Assembly: GCA_035934405.1 (NCBI GenBank)
Contig: DASYXW010000012.1
Span: forward strand, 1 to 64,000
Length of the DNA stretch: 64,000 nucleotides
Reading direction: 5' to 3'
Source of the DNA: DASYXW01 sp035934405
GTDB lineage: Bacteria; Acidobacteriota; Terriglobia; UBA7540
This document shows positions 8,561-19,485 of the stretch, piece by piece. The notes below the pieces were generated by a model. That model saw only the letters and a program-made list of their open reading frames with translations. It had not been told where the DNA came from and did not search any database. The translations under genes and the position numbers were made by a program. Numbering within the stretch: the first letter of the stretch is position 1; every line of letters begins with the position of its first letter.

Positions 8561-9371
8561 TCGGCTTATAAGCCAGGGTGGGGACGGAGGGCACGGCGTT
8601 GCGGCGCAAGGCGATTATTTCGGCCACGACCGCGACGGCAATCTCCTGCGGTGTGAGCGCGCCGATATCGAGCCCGACGGGCGAGTGGACGCGTTCGAGC
8701 TGGTCGGCGGGCACGCCCTCGCGGTCGAGCATTCGGGAGAACTCCACCAGCTTGCGCCGGCTGCCAATCATGCCGATAAAGCGCGCCGGAGTGGAAAGCG
8801 CCCAGCGCAGGCAAGTGAGGTCGGCCTTGTGGCCGCGCGTGGCGATGACGAGATATGAAAACTCGTTCGGCCGGAGTTTTGGGAATTGCTCCTCCCACGC
8901 GCCGGCATAAGTCTCGGCGGCTTCCGGGAAGCGCTCGCGGTTGGCGAAAGCGGGGCGGTCGTCCACGATGACGGTCTCAAAGCCGGCGACGTTCGCCACC
9001 TGCGAAACGTAGCGGGAGACGTGGCCGCCACCGAAGAGATAAAGCGTGGGCGTGGCCAGAATCGGCTCAATGAAGACGTCGAGCGAGCCGCCGCAGACTA
9101 GTCCTTCGTCGTACTCAGGATTCTGGTTCAAGTTGAAGTGCAGGCGGCGCGGCTTCTCTTCGCGCATCACGTCCTGGGCCACAGCCCATACTTCCGCTTC
9201 GACGCAACCGCCGCCCACCGTGCCGACAATCGAGCCGTCGTCGCGGACGAGGATCTTCGAGCTTTCGTAACTCGGGATCGACCCTTGCACGTCAACGATG
9301 GTGGCGAGCGCCGCCTTGCGGCCTTCTTTGCGCAGCCGGGCGATTTCTTCGTAGATGTCCATCGGCTTCAC
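8538..9371 (-). CDS. xdhC: XdhC/CoxI family molybdenum cofactor chaperone
   Basis: A 277-residue XdhC-family protein, which binds sulfurated molybdenum cofactor and delivers it to xanthine dehydrogenase-type enzymes. The N-terminal XdhC domain includes VQGSIPSYESSKILV, IVGTVGGGCVEAEVW and GLVCGGSLDVFIEPI. The C-terminal Rossmann domain has LFGGGHVSRYV, VDDRPAFANRERFPEA, YLVIATRGHKADL and FIGMIGSRRK. Start is GTG 9371 or ATG 9362; no strong ribosome site separates them. No xanthine dehydrogenase structural gene is in the window, so the client is elsewhere. The last residues (AVTSDK) are written in repeat sequence. Confidence 0.9.
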   Translation of the reverse strand: MKPMDIYEEIARLRKEGRKAALATIVDVQGSIPSYESSKILVRDDGSIVGTVGGGCVEAEVWAVAQDVMREEKPRRLHFNLNQNPEYDEGLVCGGSLDVFIEPILATPTLYLFGGGHVSRYVSQVANVAGFETVIVDDRPAFANRERFPEAAETYAGAWEEQFPKLRPNEFSYLVIATRGHKADLTCLRWALSTPARFIGMIGSRRKLVEFSRMLDREGVPADQLERVHSPVGLDIGALTPQEIAVAVVAEIIALRRNAVPSVPTLAYKPKAVTSDK

Positions 9372-9572
9372 GTCTTAGGGTAGACTTCGCGCCGAGCCGC
9401 TGTCAACGGACGCGGCGTGACGTAGCTGGCGGCTTGATTCCGAGAATCGAAACGACTAGGATTGGATTTAAACTCCAGCCGCGAATTGCTGGCGAAGTTC
9501 AGATGGCGCGCGATTTCGATGCGCGGCTTCTGCAAGTAGCGGCAAGGGAGAGGGATCTCCACGGAGGCTTGA

Positions 9573-9980
9573 ATGCGCAGGATGTTGATGGTGTTGGTGA
9601 TTCCAGCGTTGGTGGCCACTGCATGCAACTGGCTGGGAGCGAAGCGCTCCAAGCGCGCCGTTGAGGGTGCCATTCAGGCCCACCTGAAGCAGAATTCGCG
9701 GCTGAGCCTCGGCAACTTCACGACGACCGTTGAAGAGGTGAAGTTCGACGGCTCGACCGCCCAGGCCCGCGTCAAGTTTCAAAGCAAAGAATCAGCGGAT
9801 CTGGCGGTGGAAGTGGGGTACGGTTTGAAGTTCGAGAGCGGCCAATGGCAGGTGATCTCTTCGGCGCCGCTCAGCGGCCAGGGGATGAGTGCGCAGAGCC
9901 CTCACGACACGCCGTCCACCGTCCCGCCCGGCGCCCAGCCGTCAACGCCCGCGGTGCCAGCGCCCGAGCCGAGCCACTGA
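9573..9980 (+). CDS. Small lipoprotein, function unknown
   Basis: A 135-residue protein I do not recognise. The N-terminus MRRMLMVLVIPALVATAC is a short hydrophobic signal ending in a lipobox-like VATAC, so lipidation at Cys18 is likely although the -3 residue is not the classic Leu. The middle (residues 28-95) has the alternating character of a small beta domain (FTTTVEEVKFDGSTAQARVKF). The last 35 residues are Pro/Ser-rich. It precedes fadN by 93 bases in the same direction, but no lipid role can be inferred. Confidence 0.6.
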   Translation: MRRMLMVLVIPALVATACNWLGAKRSKRAVEGAIQAHLKQNSRLSLGNFTTTVEEVKFDGSTAQARVKFQSKESADLAVEVGYGLKFESGQWQVISSAPLSGQGMSAQSPHDTPSTVPPGAQPSTPAVPAPEPSH

Positions 9981-10073
9981 AGACGCGGTGCCGTTTGCGC
10001 TCGCTTGACCGGGCGTTTTCCTTCCGACATAATCGAGCATTCTCAATCCTCGTCATCTTCTTTGGGGGTTCAC

Positions 10074-12482
<2,409 letters not shown>

Positions 12483-12514
12483 TGAGGATTGCCTGATATA
12501 TTGACACCCTTCTC

Positions 12515-12568
12515 TGTAGCGCCGCTCTGTAGGCGGCGAAGGACGCCCGTCGCAGACGGTGCGCTACA
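12515..12568. repeat. 54-bp palindromic element with TGTAGCGC ends
   Basis: Perfect 8-bp terminal inverted repeats TGTAGCGC (12515-12522) and GCGCTACA (12561-12568) enclose two small hairpins, one of them CCGTCGCAGACGG. It lies 33 bases after the fadN stop and could act as a terminator or REP-like element. Confidence 0.7.
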
Positions 12569-13143
12569 GCAGCAATTCCTAGTAGACCCCCGAGCTTGAC
12601 TGGGCGGGACGGGAACGCGAAATGGGCCTCAGCAGATTACCACTTGACAAACCACGGCCGCTGCTGTATGATTGCTCTCAAATGTCAGAAATGGCCCGCT
12701 CGCGGCTTCGAGGCCTACACCTTCACCTTCCGAGCTTGCAGTTGACGAACCCAATCGAAGCCAATCGACTTAACAAGCTTAGTATCAATGACATGTACAT
12801 AAATCGACCGGAACGAAGCCAATTGATTTATTTTGCCTATTATCAGTCGATTACAGCGGTTTTGCCTCATTTTTTCGCAAAGTTAGTACCGATCGCCATT
12901 GCAGCGGCCCCGATTCACACTCGACGCGCCCCGGAGCAGGCGAGGCCATCCGGCTGGCCAGGACCCTTCCGGGCTGCCAGCGCAACGCGGACGGCTCCCA
13001 TTTGGTGGAGCAGGTGTAGCAGGTGTAGAGGCGGCATTACCCGGCCACTTTGTGGCGGCGTAGCGCCGCCGCTATGCTCGCGCGAGGCGCATCTAAAGAA
13101 CTGCCCGGAACCAAAGTCGCCCCGGCTCCGCAAACCCTGAGGT
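12569..13143. other. Intergenic region fadN-fadA with AT-rich island
   Basis: No protein gene is supported here. A consensus-like promoter sits at 12644. The stretch 12720-12900 is clearly more AT-rich than its surroundings and holds an imperfect direct repeat: AATCGAAGCCAATCGACTTA (about 12750-12769) and GAACGAAGCCAATTGATTTA (about 12812-12831). Near 13011 there is a CAGGTGTAG tandem, and near 13052 a GGCGGCGTAGCGCCGCC palindrome. It may be a long leader, a small RNA or an insertion remnant. Confidence 0.5.
12644..12672 (+). promoter_or_regulatory. Consensus-like sigma70 promoter upstream of fadA
   Basis: TTGACA (12644-12649), a 17-base spacer and TATGAT (12667-12672). It differs from consensus at one base. 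It would start transcription near 12680, leaving a leader of about 480 bases before fadA. Confidence 0.7.
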
Positions 13144-13159
13144 GGGAGGTACAAACGCC

Positions 13160-14341
13160 ATGCGAGAGGCTGTAATCGTTTCCATCGCGCGCACTGCCGT
13201 TGGCAAGGCGCCGCGGGGCACGCTGCGGAATACGCGTCCCGATGATATGGCCGCGGCGGTGATGCAGGAAATCATCCGGCGCGTGCCGGTTCTCGACCCC
13301 AACGAAATCGAGGACGTGATCCTCGGCTGCGCCATGCCCGAAGCCGAGCAAGGCAACAACATGGCGCGCACGGCGGCCATTCGGGCCGGATTGCCGGTCT
13401 CATGCTCGGCGATGACCATCAACCGGTTCTGCTCCTCGGGTCTCCAGTCTATCGCCATGGCCGCTGACCGTATCCGGACGGGCGCGGCCGAAGTCATCCT
13501 CGCCGGGGGCGCCGAGAGCATGAGCCTCGTGCCCATGGGCGGCTACCATTTCTCGCCGAATCCCAATCTGATGGAGCATTACCCCGACTATTACCTCAGC
13601 ATGGGGCTGACGGCCGAGAACGTGGCGCGCAAATATGGGATCACTCGTGAGCAGGCGGACGAGTTTTCGCTGCGCAGCCACGCCAAGGCGCTTGCGGCGA
13701 TTGCCGAATGCAAGTTCAAGGACGAAGTGGTGCCGCTTGACGTGGTCGAAGTCAGCATGAACGGCGGCAACAAAGCTCAAACCTGTAAAGTCACTTTCTC
13801 GACAGACGAGGGCCCGCGCCGGGATACGTCGCTCGAAGCCCTGGCCAAACTCAAGCCCGCCTTTCATGCTCACGGCACGGTGACGGCCGGCAACAGTTCG
13901 CAGATGAGCGACGGGGCTGCCGCTGCCGTTGTCACGTCGGACGCCAAGGCGTGGGCACTCGGAGCGAAACCGCTGGCGCGATTCGTCAGCTTCGCCACGG
14001 CCGGCACGCTGCCGGAAGAAATGGGCGTGGGTCCGGTGTACGCCATCCCCAAGGCGTTGAAGCTCGCCGGCCTCAAGCTCGAAGATATTGACGTGATCGA
14101 GCTCAACGAGGCGTTTGCCGCTCAGGCGCTGGCGGTCATCAAACTGGCAGGCCTCGACCCGGAGCGGGTGAACGTCAACGGTGGCGCGGTGGCGCTGGGT
14201 CACCCGCTGGGCTGCACCGGCGCCAAGCTCACCGCCACCTTGCTCGGCGAGATGAAGCGCCGCAAATCGAAATACGGTATGGTTACGATGTGCGTCGGCG
14301 GTGGCATGGGCGCTTCGGGCATTTTCGAGAATCTGCAGTAG
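13160..14341 (+). CDS. fadA: Acetyl-CoA acyltransferase (3-ketoacyl-CoA thiolase)
   Basis: A 393-residue thiolase that cleaves 3-ketoacyl-CoA with CoA to release acetyl-CoA. The nucleophile is Cys91 in NRFCSSGLQSIAM. The C-terminal catalytic residues are in GGAVALGHPLGCTGAKL (His) and MCVGGGMGASGIFE (Cys). Other family blocks are FAAQALAVIK and GTVTAGNSSQMSDGAAA. The ATG at 13160 is preceded by GGGAGGT with 9-base spacing; an earlier in-frame GTG at 13142 lacks a site. It lies between fadN and fadE, so it serves fatty-acid degradation. Confidence 0.95.
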   Translation: MREAVIVSIARTAVGKAPRGTLRNTRPDDMAAAVMQEIIRRVPVLDPNEIEDVILGCAMPEAEQGNNMARTAAIRAGLPVSCSAMTINRFCSSGLQSIAMAADRIRTGAAEVILAGGAESMSLVPMGGYHFSPNPNLMEHYPDYYLSMGLTAENVARKYGITREQADEFSLRSHAKALAAIAECKFKDEVVPLDVVEVSMNGGNKAQTCKVTFSTDEGPRRDTSLEALAKLKPAFHAHGTVTAGNSSQMSDGAAAAVVTSDAKAWALGAKPLARFVSFATAGTLPEEMGVGPVYAIPKALKLAGLKLEDIDVIELNEAFAAQALAVIKLAGLDPERVNVNGGAVALGHPLGCTGAKLTATLLGEMKRRKSKYGMVTMCVGGGMGASGIFENLQ

Positions 14342-14373
14342 CTCCGATTTGGCGGCCCGCCGGGGAGGTTGCG

Positions 14374-14721
14374 ATGACGAACGAAGAACTCGAACGGTTT
14401 CAGCGCATCGAGCGCACTCTGGAGTTCATTGTCGGCAATCAGGCCCACTTCGACGCCAACCAGACCCGGTTCGACGCTGACATGCAGCAGATCAAGGAGA
14501 TCCAGCGGAAGACGGACGAGCGGCTGGATCGAGTGGTGGTGCAGCACGCAGCGCTCGAAGGCGTAGTCATGACACTGGCGCAATCCCACGTCGAGCTGAT
14601 CAACTCGCATAAGCGGCTGGCCGAAGCCGAGGCGGAACTGAAGGACCGGGTGGACTCCTTTATTACTTTCGTGGAGAAGTACATCAGCAGCCGCAACGGC
14701 GGCGAGCAGCGGCCCCATTAA
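14374..14721 (+). CDS. Small coiled-coil protein, function unknown
   Basis: A 115-residue, highly charged and almost entirely helical protein beginning MTNEELERFQRIERTLEFIV. Heptad-like spacing of hydrophobic residues (FIVGNQAHFDANQTRFDADM, then QRKTDERLDRVVVQHAALEG) suggests a long coiled coil, so it probably forms a dimer or filamentous adaptor. The ATG at 14374 has GGGGAGG upstream; longer upstream reading lacks one. The gene sits tightly between fadA (32 bases) and fadE (26 bases) in the same direction, so it is very likely co-transcribed. I do not recognise a family with known function. Confidence 0.75.
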   Translation: MTNEELERFQRIERTLEFIVGNQAHFDANQTRFDADMQQIKEIQRKTDERLDRVVVQHAALEGVVMTLAQSHVELINSHKRLAEAEAELKDRVDSFITFVEKYISSRNGGEQRPH

Positions 14722-14747
14722 GATTTCAATCGCCGGCCGGAGGAATG

Positions 14748-16553
14748 ATGGCAACCGCGACCACGACGCCCAAAATGCTGATCAAGGGCGGTAGTTTCCT
14801 GATCGAGGACTGTTCGCCCGAAGACGTCTTCACGCCCGAGGACATCACCGACCAGCACCGGCTGATCGCCCAGACGGCGCGCGAGTTTGCGGAGAAAGAG
14901 ATTCTGCCCCGCGTCCACGATATTGAAGCAAAACAGCCGGGTCTCTTGCGCGAACTCTTGAAGAAGGCGGCGGACGTGGGCCTGTGCGGCACGGACGTGC
15001 CGCAGAAGTACGGCGGCCTGGAGCTCGACAAGATTTCGTCCATCATCGTCTCGGAAGAAATGGCCCGCGACGGCTCCTGGGCGGCCACGCTTGGCGCCCA
15101 AGCCGGCATCGGCATCCTGCCCATCGCCTTCTTCGGCACCGAGGCGCAGAAGCAAAAGTACGTTCCCAAGCTGGCCAGTGCCGAATGGGTGGGCGCCTAC
15201 TGCCTGAGCGAGGCAACGTCGGCCTCCGACGCCATGAACGCCAAGGCCAAGGCGGTGCTCGGCGCCGACGGCACGCACTATATCCTGAACGGCACCAAAC
15301 ACTGGATTACCAACGGCGGCATCGCCGACGTGTACGTCGTCTTCGCCAAGGTGGACGGCGAGAAGTTTACGGCGTTCATCGTGGAGCGCGCCTTCCCTGG
15401 TGTCTCGCCCGGCGCGGAAGAGCACAAGATGGGCATTCGCGGCTCCTCCACCACGCCGGTCAGCCTCGAAAATGTCCAGGTGCCGGTCGAGAACGTGCTG
15501 GGCGAAGTGGGCAAGGGCCATCACATCGCGTTCAACATTCTGAACATGGGTCGTCTGAAGCTCGGCGCTGGCTGCATTGGCGCCTGCAAGCATCTCGTCG
15601 CCGAGGCGACAAAGTGGGCCAGAGAGCGCGAAGCGTTCGGGCACGTCATCGCCGACTTTGGTCTCATCAAGGAGAAGCTGGGCGAGATTGTGATTCGCAC
15701 CTACGCTGCGGAAAGCATGGAATATCGCACTACCGGAATGATAGACGACCTGCTGGAAGGCGTGGACCAGGGTGCTCCCGATGCTGGCCGCGAAATCCTG
15801 AAGGCGCTCGAACAGTACGCCGTCGAGTGCTCCATCCTCAAAGTGGCGGGCACCGAGGCGCTCGATTTTGCCACCGACGAAACGGTGCAGATTTATGGCG
15901 GTTATGGCTTCTCCAGCGACTATCCCATCGAACAGGCCTACCGCGACCAGCGCGTCAACCGCATCTTCGAGGGCACCAACGAAATCAACCGGCTGCTGAT
16001 TACCGACATGCTGCTGAAGCGCTCGATGAAAGGCGAGCTGGCGCTCATACCGGCGGCGCAGAAACTGCTCGACGAAGTCCTGAGCATATCCGGCGACGAG
16101 GCCGAGGACCAAGGTCCGCTGGCCGAAGAGGCCGCGATCGTGCGCGGCGCCAAGAAAGCGGCCTTGCTTGTCGCCGGAAGCGCCGCGCAGCGGTATCTGC
16201 AAGTGCTTTCCGAGGAGCAGGAAGTCATCGGCGTGCTCTCGAACTGCGTCATAGAGGTCTACGCCATGGAGAGCAACCTGCTGCGGACGCTCAAGAAAAT
16301 CGGCCACAGTTCCGTCGAGGCGTGCTCGACGGAAATCGACGCCACACGCTCGTTCATTTACGACGCCACGGACCGCATCGAGGTCGAAGCGCGCCGGGCG
16401 CTGGCCCGGATCGCAGAAGGCGACACGCTGCGCTCGCAGTTCGCTTTGTTGCGGCGTTTCCTGCGCCGCACGCCTCCCGATTGCATCGAGTTGAAGCGGC
16501 GTGTTGCGAATCGCGCCCTTGAACTCGTTCGCTACCCTTTTGTAGCCTATTGA
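14748..16553 (+). CDS. fadE: Long-chain acyl-CoA dehydrogenase family protein
   Basis: A 601-residue FAD-dependent acyl-CoA dehydrogenase that makes trans-2-enoyl-CoA. Its length matches the Bacillus FadE type with a C-terminal helical extension rather than the 380-residue short forms. Blocks seen are VPQKYGGLELDKISS, WVGAYCLSEATSASDA, YILNGTKHWITNGG, HKMGIRGSSTTPVSLENV and YRDQRVNRIFEGTNEINRLL, where the Glu of FEGTNEI is the expected base. Two tandem ATGs occur at 14745 and 14748; CGGAGGA spacing favours the second. Electrons would go to the ETF whose genes are at 62.7 kb. It ends the fadN-fadA-coiled coil-fadE group. Confidence 0.93.
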   Translation: MATATTTPKMLIKGGSFLIEDCSPEDVFTPEDITDQHRLIAQTAREFAEKEILPRVHDIEAKQPGLLRELLKKAADVGLCGTDVPQKYGGLELDKISSIIVSEEMARDGSWAATLGAQAGIGILPIAFFGTEAQKQKYVPKLASAEWVGAYCLSEATSASDAMNAKAKAVLGADGTHYILNGTKHWITNGGIADVYVVFAKVDGEKFTAFIVERAFPGVSPGAEEHKMGIRGSSTTPVSLENVQVPVENVLGEVGKGHHIAFNILNMGRLKLGAGCIGACKHLVAEATKWAREREAFGHVIADFGLIKEKLGEIVIRTYAAESMEYRTTGMIDDLLEGVDQGAPDAGREILKALEQYAVECSILKVAGTEALDFATDETVQIYGGYGFSSDYPIEQAYRDQRVNRIFEGTNEINRLLITDMLLKRSMKGELALIPAAQKLLDEVLSISGDEAEDQGPLAEEAAIVRGAKKAALLVAGSAAQRYLQVLSEEQEVIGVLSNCVIEVYAMESNLLRTLKKIGHSSVEACSTEIDATRSFIYDATDRIEVEARRALARIAEGDTLRSQFALLRRFLRRTPPDCIELKRRVANRALELVRYPFVAY

Positions 16554-16664
16554 AGCCATCTCGCGAAGAATGCCCTGTGGTCCTAGCCAGACGGCACAAT
16601 AATCATCCCGAAGCAAACGGAATCCACAACCGGGGGCCAAGTGGTTTCTGGTAAACTTCATGCG

Positions 16665-17135
16665 ATGTTCCGGCTGGTCCACGCGAGCTCGCAGGCTCAG
16701 ATCGAGCAGGCTAAGGTACTCTTTCGCGAATATTTCGCCTCGCTGGCCGTTGACCTGTGTTTTCAGAACTTCGAGCAGGAACTGGGTGGACTGCCGGGAG
16801 ACTACGCTCCGCCCTCCGGGAGGCTGTTGCTCGCCATGGACGAGAGCCAAGTGGCGGGATGCGTGGCGTTGAGGCAACTCGGCGACGGCGTTTGCGAAAT
16901 GAAAAGGCTGTATGCGCGGCCGGAGTTTCGAGGGCGGAAACTCGGACGGCTCCTGGCCGAAGCCGTCATTACAGAGGCTCGCGCCATAGGCTACGTCGCC
17001 ATGAGACTGGACACGCTGCCTTCGATGCCAGAAGCCATCTCACTTTATCGTTCGCTCGGCTTCAAGGAGATTGGGCCCTACCGTCACAACCCGATTGCCG
17101 GCGCGCTGTACCTGGAACTGAAACTGACCTACTGA
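16665..17135 (+). CDS. GNAT family N-acetyltransferase
   Basis: A 156-residue GNAT-fold acetyltransferase. The acetyl-CoA-binding motif A is ARPEFRGRKLGRLLAEAVI (residues 84-102 approximately), preceded by the beta4 strand CEMKRLYA. Motif B is EAISLYRSLGFKEIGPY, the usual C-terminal signature. The acceptor substrate cannot be predicted. ATG 16665 gives a natural N-terminus (MFRLVHASS); a GTG at 16641 is also in frame. The gene is alone between fadE and a convergent gene. Confidence 0.88.
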   Translation: MFRLVHASSQAQIEQAKVLFREYFASLAVDLCFQNFEQELGGLPGDYAPPSGRLLLAMDESQVAGCVALRQLGDGVCEMKRLYARPEFRGRKLGRLLAEAVITEARAIGYVAMRLDTLPSMPEAISLYRSLGFKEIGPYRHNPIAGALYLELKLTY

Positions 17136-17178
17136 GAGAGGCTGACGGAGACGAGACCTTGCCGGTCCCACCCAACAC

Positions 17179-18252
17179 CTAAAACCCTGTGGGCACAATC
17201 CAATAGCTCGCCCTAAAAGTCTTTCCGGGCTGGAGGACAATCAGGTCCGGAAATTTTCCGCCGTGGTTCAGATTGAAAGCGTTGGTGGTCGCGGTTTCCG
17301 GCTCCAGGCAGATGAGCGTGTTGTCGAGCGGCGCGTAGACGTGGCCGAAGTTGTACTCCTTGCCGAACACCATCTCGATCTTCTCGGTTTTCCCTTTCAC
17401 CCAGTAATGGCCGAGGCCCTGGGCGTCGCGGACGAGGTCGGAGAAGCCGTCGTCAATGAAGGTCTTGTCCAGTTTGAATTCCTCGGCGTGCGGCAGGTAC
17501 TTGTCTGCCGGCTCGGTTTCGCCGGTCGGGAGCAACTGCGTGTGATCGTCGGGGATCCAGTGTAGCTTCGCGCCAATCGAAACCGTCCAATCCTCACGCG
17601 GCCCGTCGGGGCGGAAGTACGGGTGATAGCCGAAGAACACCGGCATCGCGGCGGCAGAGACGTTCTGAATCTCGGTGGTGTTTTCGAGCTTCCCATCCTT
17701 CAGCCGGTAGGTGATTTCGATGGAATGCGCGAAGGGAAACTGCGCCATCAAGTCAGGATACTTGTAGAAATCGAGCCGCGAGGTGATGAACGCGCCCGCG
17801 GCGGCGCTCGCTCCGGTCTTCACCACTTTCCAGCGTGGGTCGAAGACCAGCAGGCCATGGATGATGAGCTTCGTGTCCGGCAGGCGCAGCAGGTTTCCCA
17901 GGTCGTCATTTAGCAGGTATTTCTGCCCTTGGAAATAGTAATAGTTCTTGTCTATACGATTTGCCCACGGTTCGAGGAACGGAATGCCGCAGCAGAACCA
18001 GTGCTTCGCCAGATACTCCTTGAACGAGACGGGCGGAATCAGCACGTCCTTGCCATTCGACTTGAACTGGCAGACAAAGTTCCCCATGTCCGGCACGATG
18101 CCCACGTCCATGTGGCGGCCGGAGTCCATGAGGTGATACGTCGTGTGGCCCTCGACGGCCTTCTGCGAGACGGAGTATGGCGTTGTGGCAAGAGCCATCG
18201 CGGCAAAGCCTGGAAGGGCAAGCAAAACCCCAAACGTCCACTGAAGTCGCAT
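17179..18252 (-). CDS. Secreted aldose-1-epimerase-like (galactose mutarotase fold) protein
   Basis: A 357-residue exported protein. The N-terminal signal peptide MRLQWTFGVLLALPGFAAMA is probably cleaved after ALA. The rest resembles the galactose mutarotase beta-sandwich, with GIPFLEPWANRID near residue 95, HGLLVFDPRWKV (substrate His), FFGYHPYFR and CLEPETATTNAFN. Mutarotases interconvert sugar anomers; as a periplasmic homologue it may process oligosaccharides, but this is inference. I chose ATG 18252, 5 bases after GAGAGG; the frame extends to 18318. The IS/MITE composite begins about 85 bases upstream, so its original promoter may be displaced. Confidence 0.82.
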   Translation of the reverse strand: MRLQWTFGVLLALPGFAAMALATTPYSVSQKAVEGHTTYHLMDSGRHMDVGIVPDMGNFVCQFKSNGKDVLIPPVSFKEYLAKHWFCCGIPFLEPWANRIDKNYYYFQGQKYLLNDDLGNLLRLPDTKLIIHGLLVFDPRWKVVKTGASAAAGAFITSRLDFYKYPDLMAQFPFAHSIEITYRLKDGKLENTTEIQNVSAAAMPVFFGYHPYFRPDGPREDWTVSIGAKLHWIPDDHTQLLPTGETEPADKYLPHAEEFKLDKTFIDDGFSDLVRDAQGLGHYWVKGKTEKIEMVFGKEYNFGHVYAPLDNTLICLEPETATTNAFNLNHGGKFPDLIVLQPGKTFRASYWIVPTGF

Positions 18253-18341
18253 CTTATCCTCTCTCATCTGCTGGTTGGCTCTGAACTGCCGGACGCGTGC
18301 GCGCCAGTATACTGACATGAGCGCCGAAAGGGAAGGCAGTG

Positions 18342-18469
18342 TACTCGTCCGGTAGTGGGTCAGTTTGATGTAGCGGCGATCTACGATCGCCGGAAGTTCT
18401 TGCAGCGAAAGAGCGGCGAGCGCAGCTCGCCACTACAGCGGTTCAAACTGACCCACTACCTACTCGTCC
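18342..18469. mobile_element. 110-bp MITE with 9-bp target-site duplication
   Basis: The element spans 18351-18460. Its ends are perfect 18-bp inverted repeats: GGTAGTGGGTCAGTTTGA (18351-18368) and TCAAACTGACCCACTACC (18443-18460). It is flanked by identical 9-bp copies of TACTCGTCC (18342-18350 and 18461-18469). The core has a second inverted pair, TGTAGCGGCG and CGCCACTACA, and two hairpins, GGCGATCTACGATCGCC and GCGAGCGCAGCTCGC. It encodes no protein. It split the left terminal repeat of the IS481-like element and so is younger than that element. Confidence 0.85.
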
Positions 18470-18475
18470 AGCAGA

Positions 18476-19485
18476 TTAGTGACACTCAAGATTCTTTCGA
18501 GGAGATGAGGGTTGAGCCAGGAACTCCTGGGGAGTGAGATAGCCCAGGGCCTGGTGGGGACGGACGGTATTGTAGGTCCGTTCCCAGGCTTGGAGCTCGC
18601 GGTTAAGGTTGGCGATAGGGAGCGAGCAGGGGGTGACCTCATAGAACTCCTCCGTAGGGGTGCGGTTGGCGCGCTCCACCTGGCCATTGAGTTTGGGGGA
18701 GCGCGGGGGCAGGACGAAGAGACGCAGGCCCCGCTGCTGACAAGCTTCTTCGAAGACGGCGGCGAACTCACTGCCGCCCTCCACCTGCAGAGCGCGCAAG
18801 GGAAAGGGCAGCCGTCGTTGCAGCGTATCCAGAAACAAGGTGGCCGCCGTAGCGGTGGCGCGACGATGCACTTCGATTACATCCCAGCGTGAGATCATGT
18901 CCCGAGCGGTGAACTGTTTCAGGACCACATCGGGCGAGGGGCGCCAGTCCATGGTGTCAAGTTGCACCAAGTCACCGGGCCGCTGCACCGCATAATCCTT
19001 GGGTTGGCGCAAGGCCCAGGGACGTCCGGCCATGCCGCGGCGCCGCTGGACGCGAAAAAGGACCGGCGCGCTCAGCGCCCCGCGCTGCCGCAGCGAGGTC
19101 AGGATGCGGCCGACCATGGAGACCGAGACGATCCAACCCTGCCGCCGCAGGAGCACCGCCAGCTTATCCTTGCCCCAGCGCGGGTACTGCTCCCGCAGAC
19201 CTCGAACCCGTTCCGTCTGCTCCGCCGTCCGGGTGGGCGGCGCCGGTGGTGCGGCCGGTGGGAGCGATCCCCCAGCGTGTTCAGAGCCTGAGGATCGTAG
19301 CGCTGCTTCCAGCGGTAGAAGGTCTGGCGGCTGATGCCGAAATAGCGACAGGTCAAGGCGGCATTCCGAGCGTGAGATTGGTAATGATCGAACCATTGCA
19401 GCCGCTTGTGAGCCTGTCGGCTCAACTCGGCGGCGCCCCGCTCCAGGTACCTGGAGCGGGGCGCTGTAGCAGAGACGATTCGCAT
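18476..19485 (-). pseudogene. IS481-like DDE transposase, frameshifted
   Basis: The N-terminal helix-turn-helix part reads in one frame from 19485 (SRYLERGAAELSRQAHKRLQ, then TCRYFGISRQTFYRWKQRYD). The rve integrase core reads in another frame from about 19240 to 18476. A minus-one shift near 19229-19240, in a CCCACCCGG run, is needed to join HRRRPP to TAEQTERVRGLREQYP, consistent with loss of one base. In the core, QLDTMDW gives the first Asp, but the second is Glu in LQVEGGSEF where the family has Asp. The third acid is in NGQVERANR. Both changes argue that it is inactive, although a programmed frameshift cannot be excluded. Confidence 0.85.
19433..19464. repeat. 32-bp perfect palindrome inside the transposase 5' region
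   Basis: A perfect 32-bp palindrome with half-site GCGCCCCGCTCCAGGT. It lies near the transposase start and encodes part of YLERGAAEL. In mRNA it would form a very stable hairpin close to the start codon. Confidence 0.85.

Noticed and set aside
12622..13140. A possible 172-residue protein between fadN and fadA
   Set aside because: No ribosome site or recognisable domain, composition changes sharply in the middle, and it crosses repeats.
14718..16877. A 719-codon open frame antisense to the acyl-CoA dehydrogenase gene
   Set aside because: The plus strand encodes an unmistakable acyl-CoA dehydrogenase across the whole span. The antisense frame has no recognisable domain and is explained by high GC codon bias.
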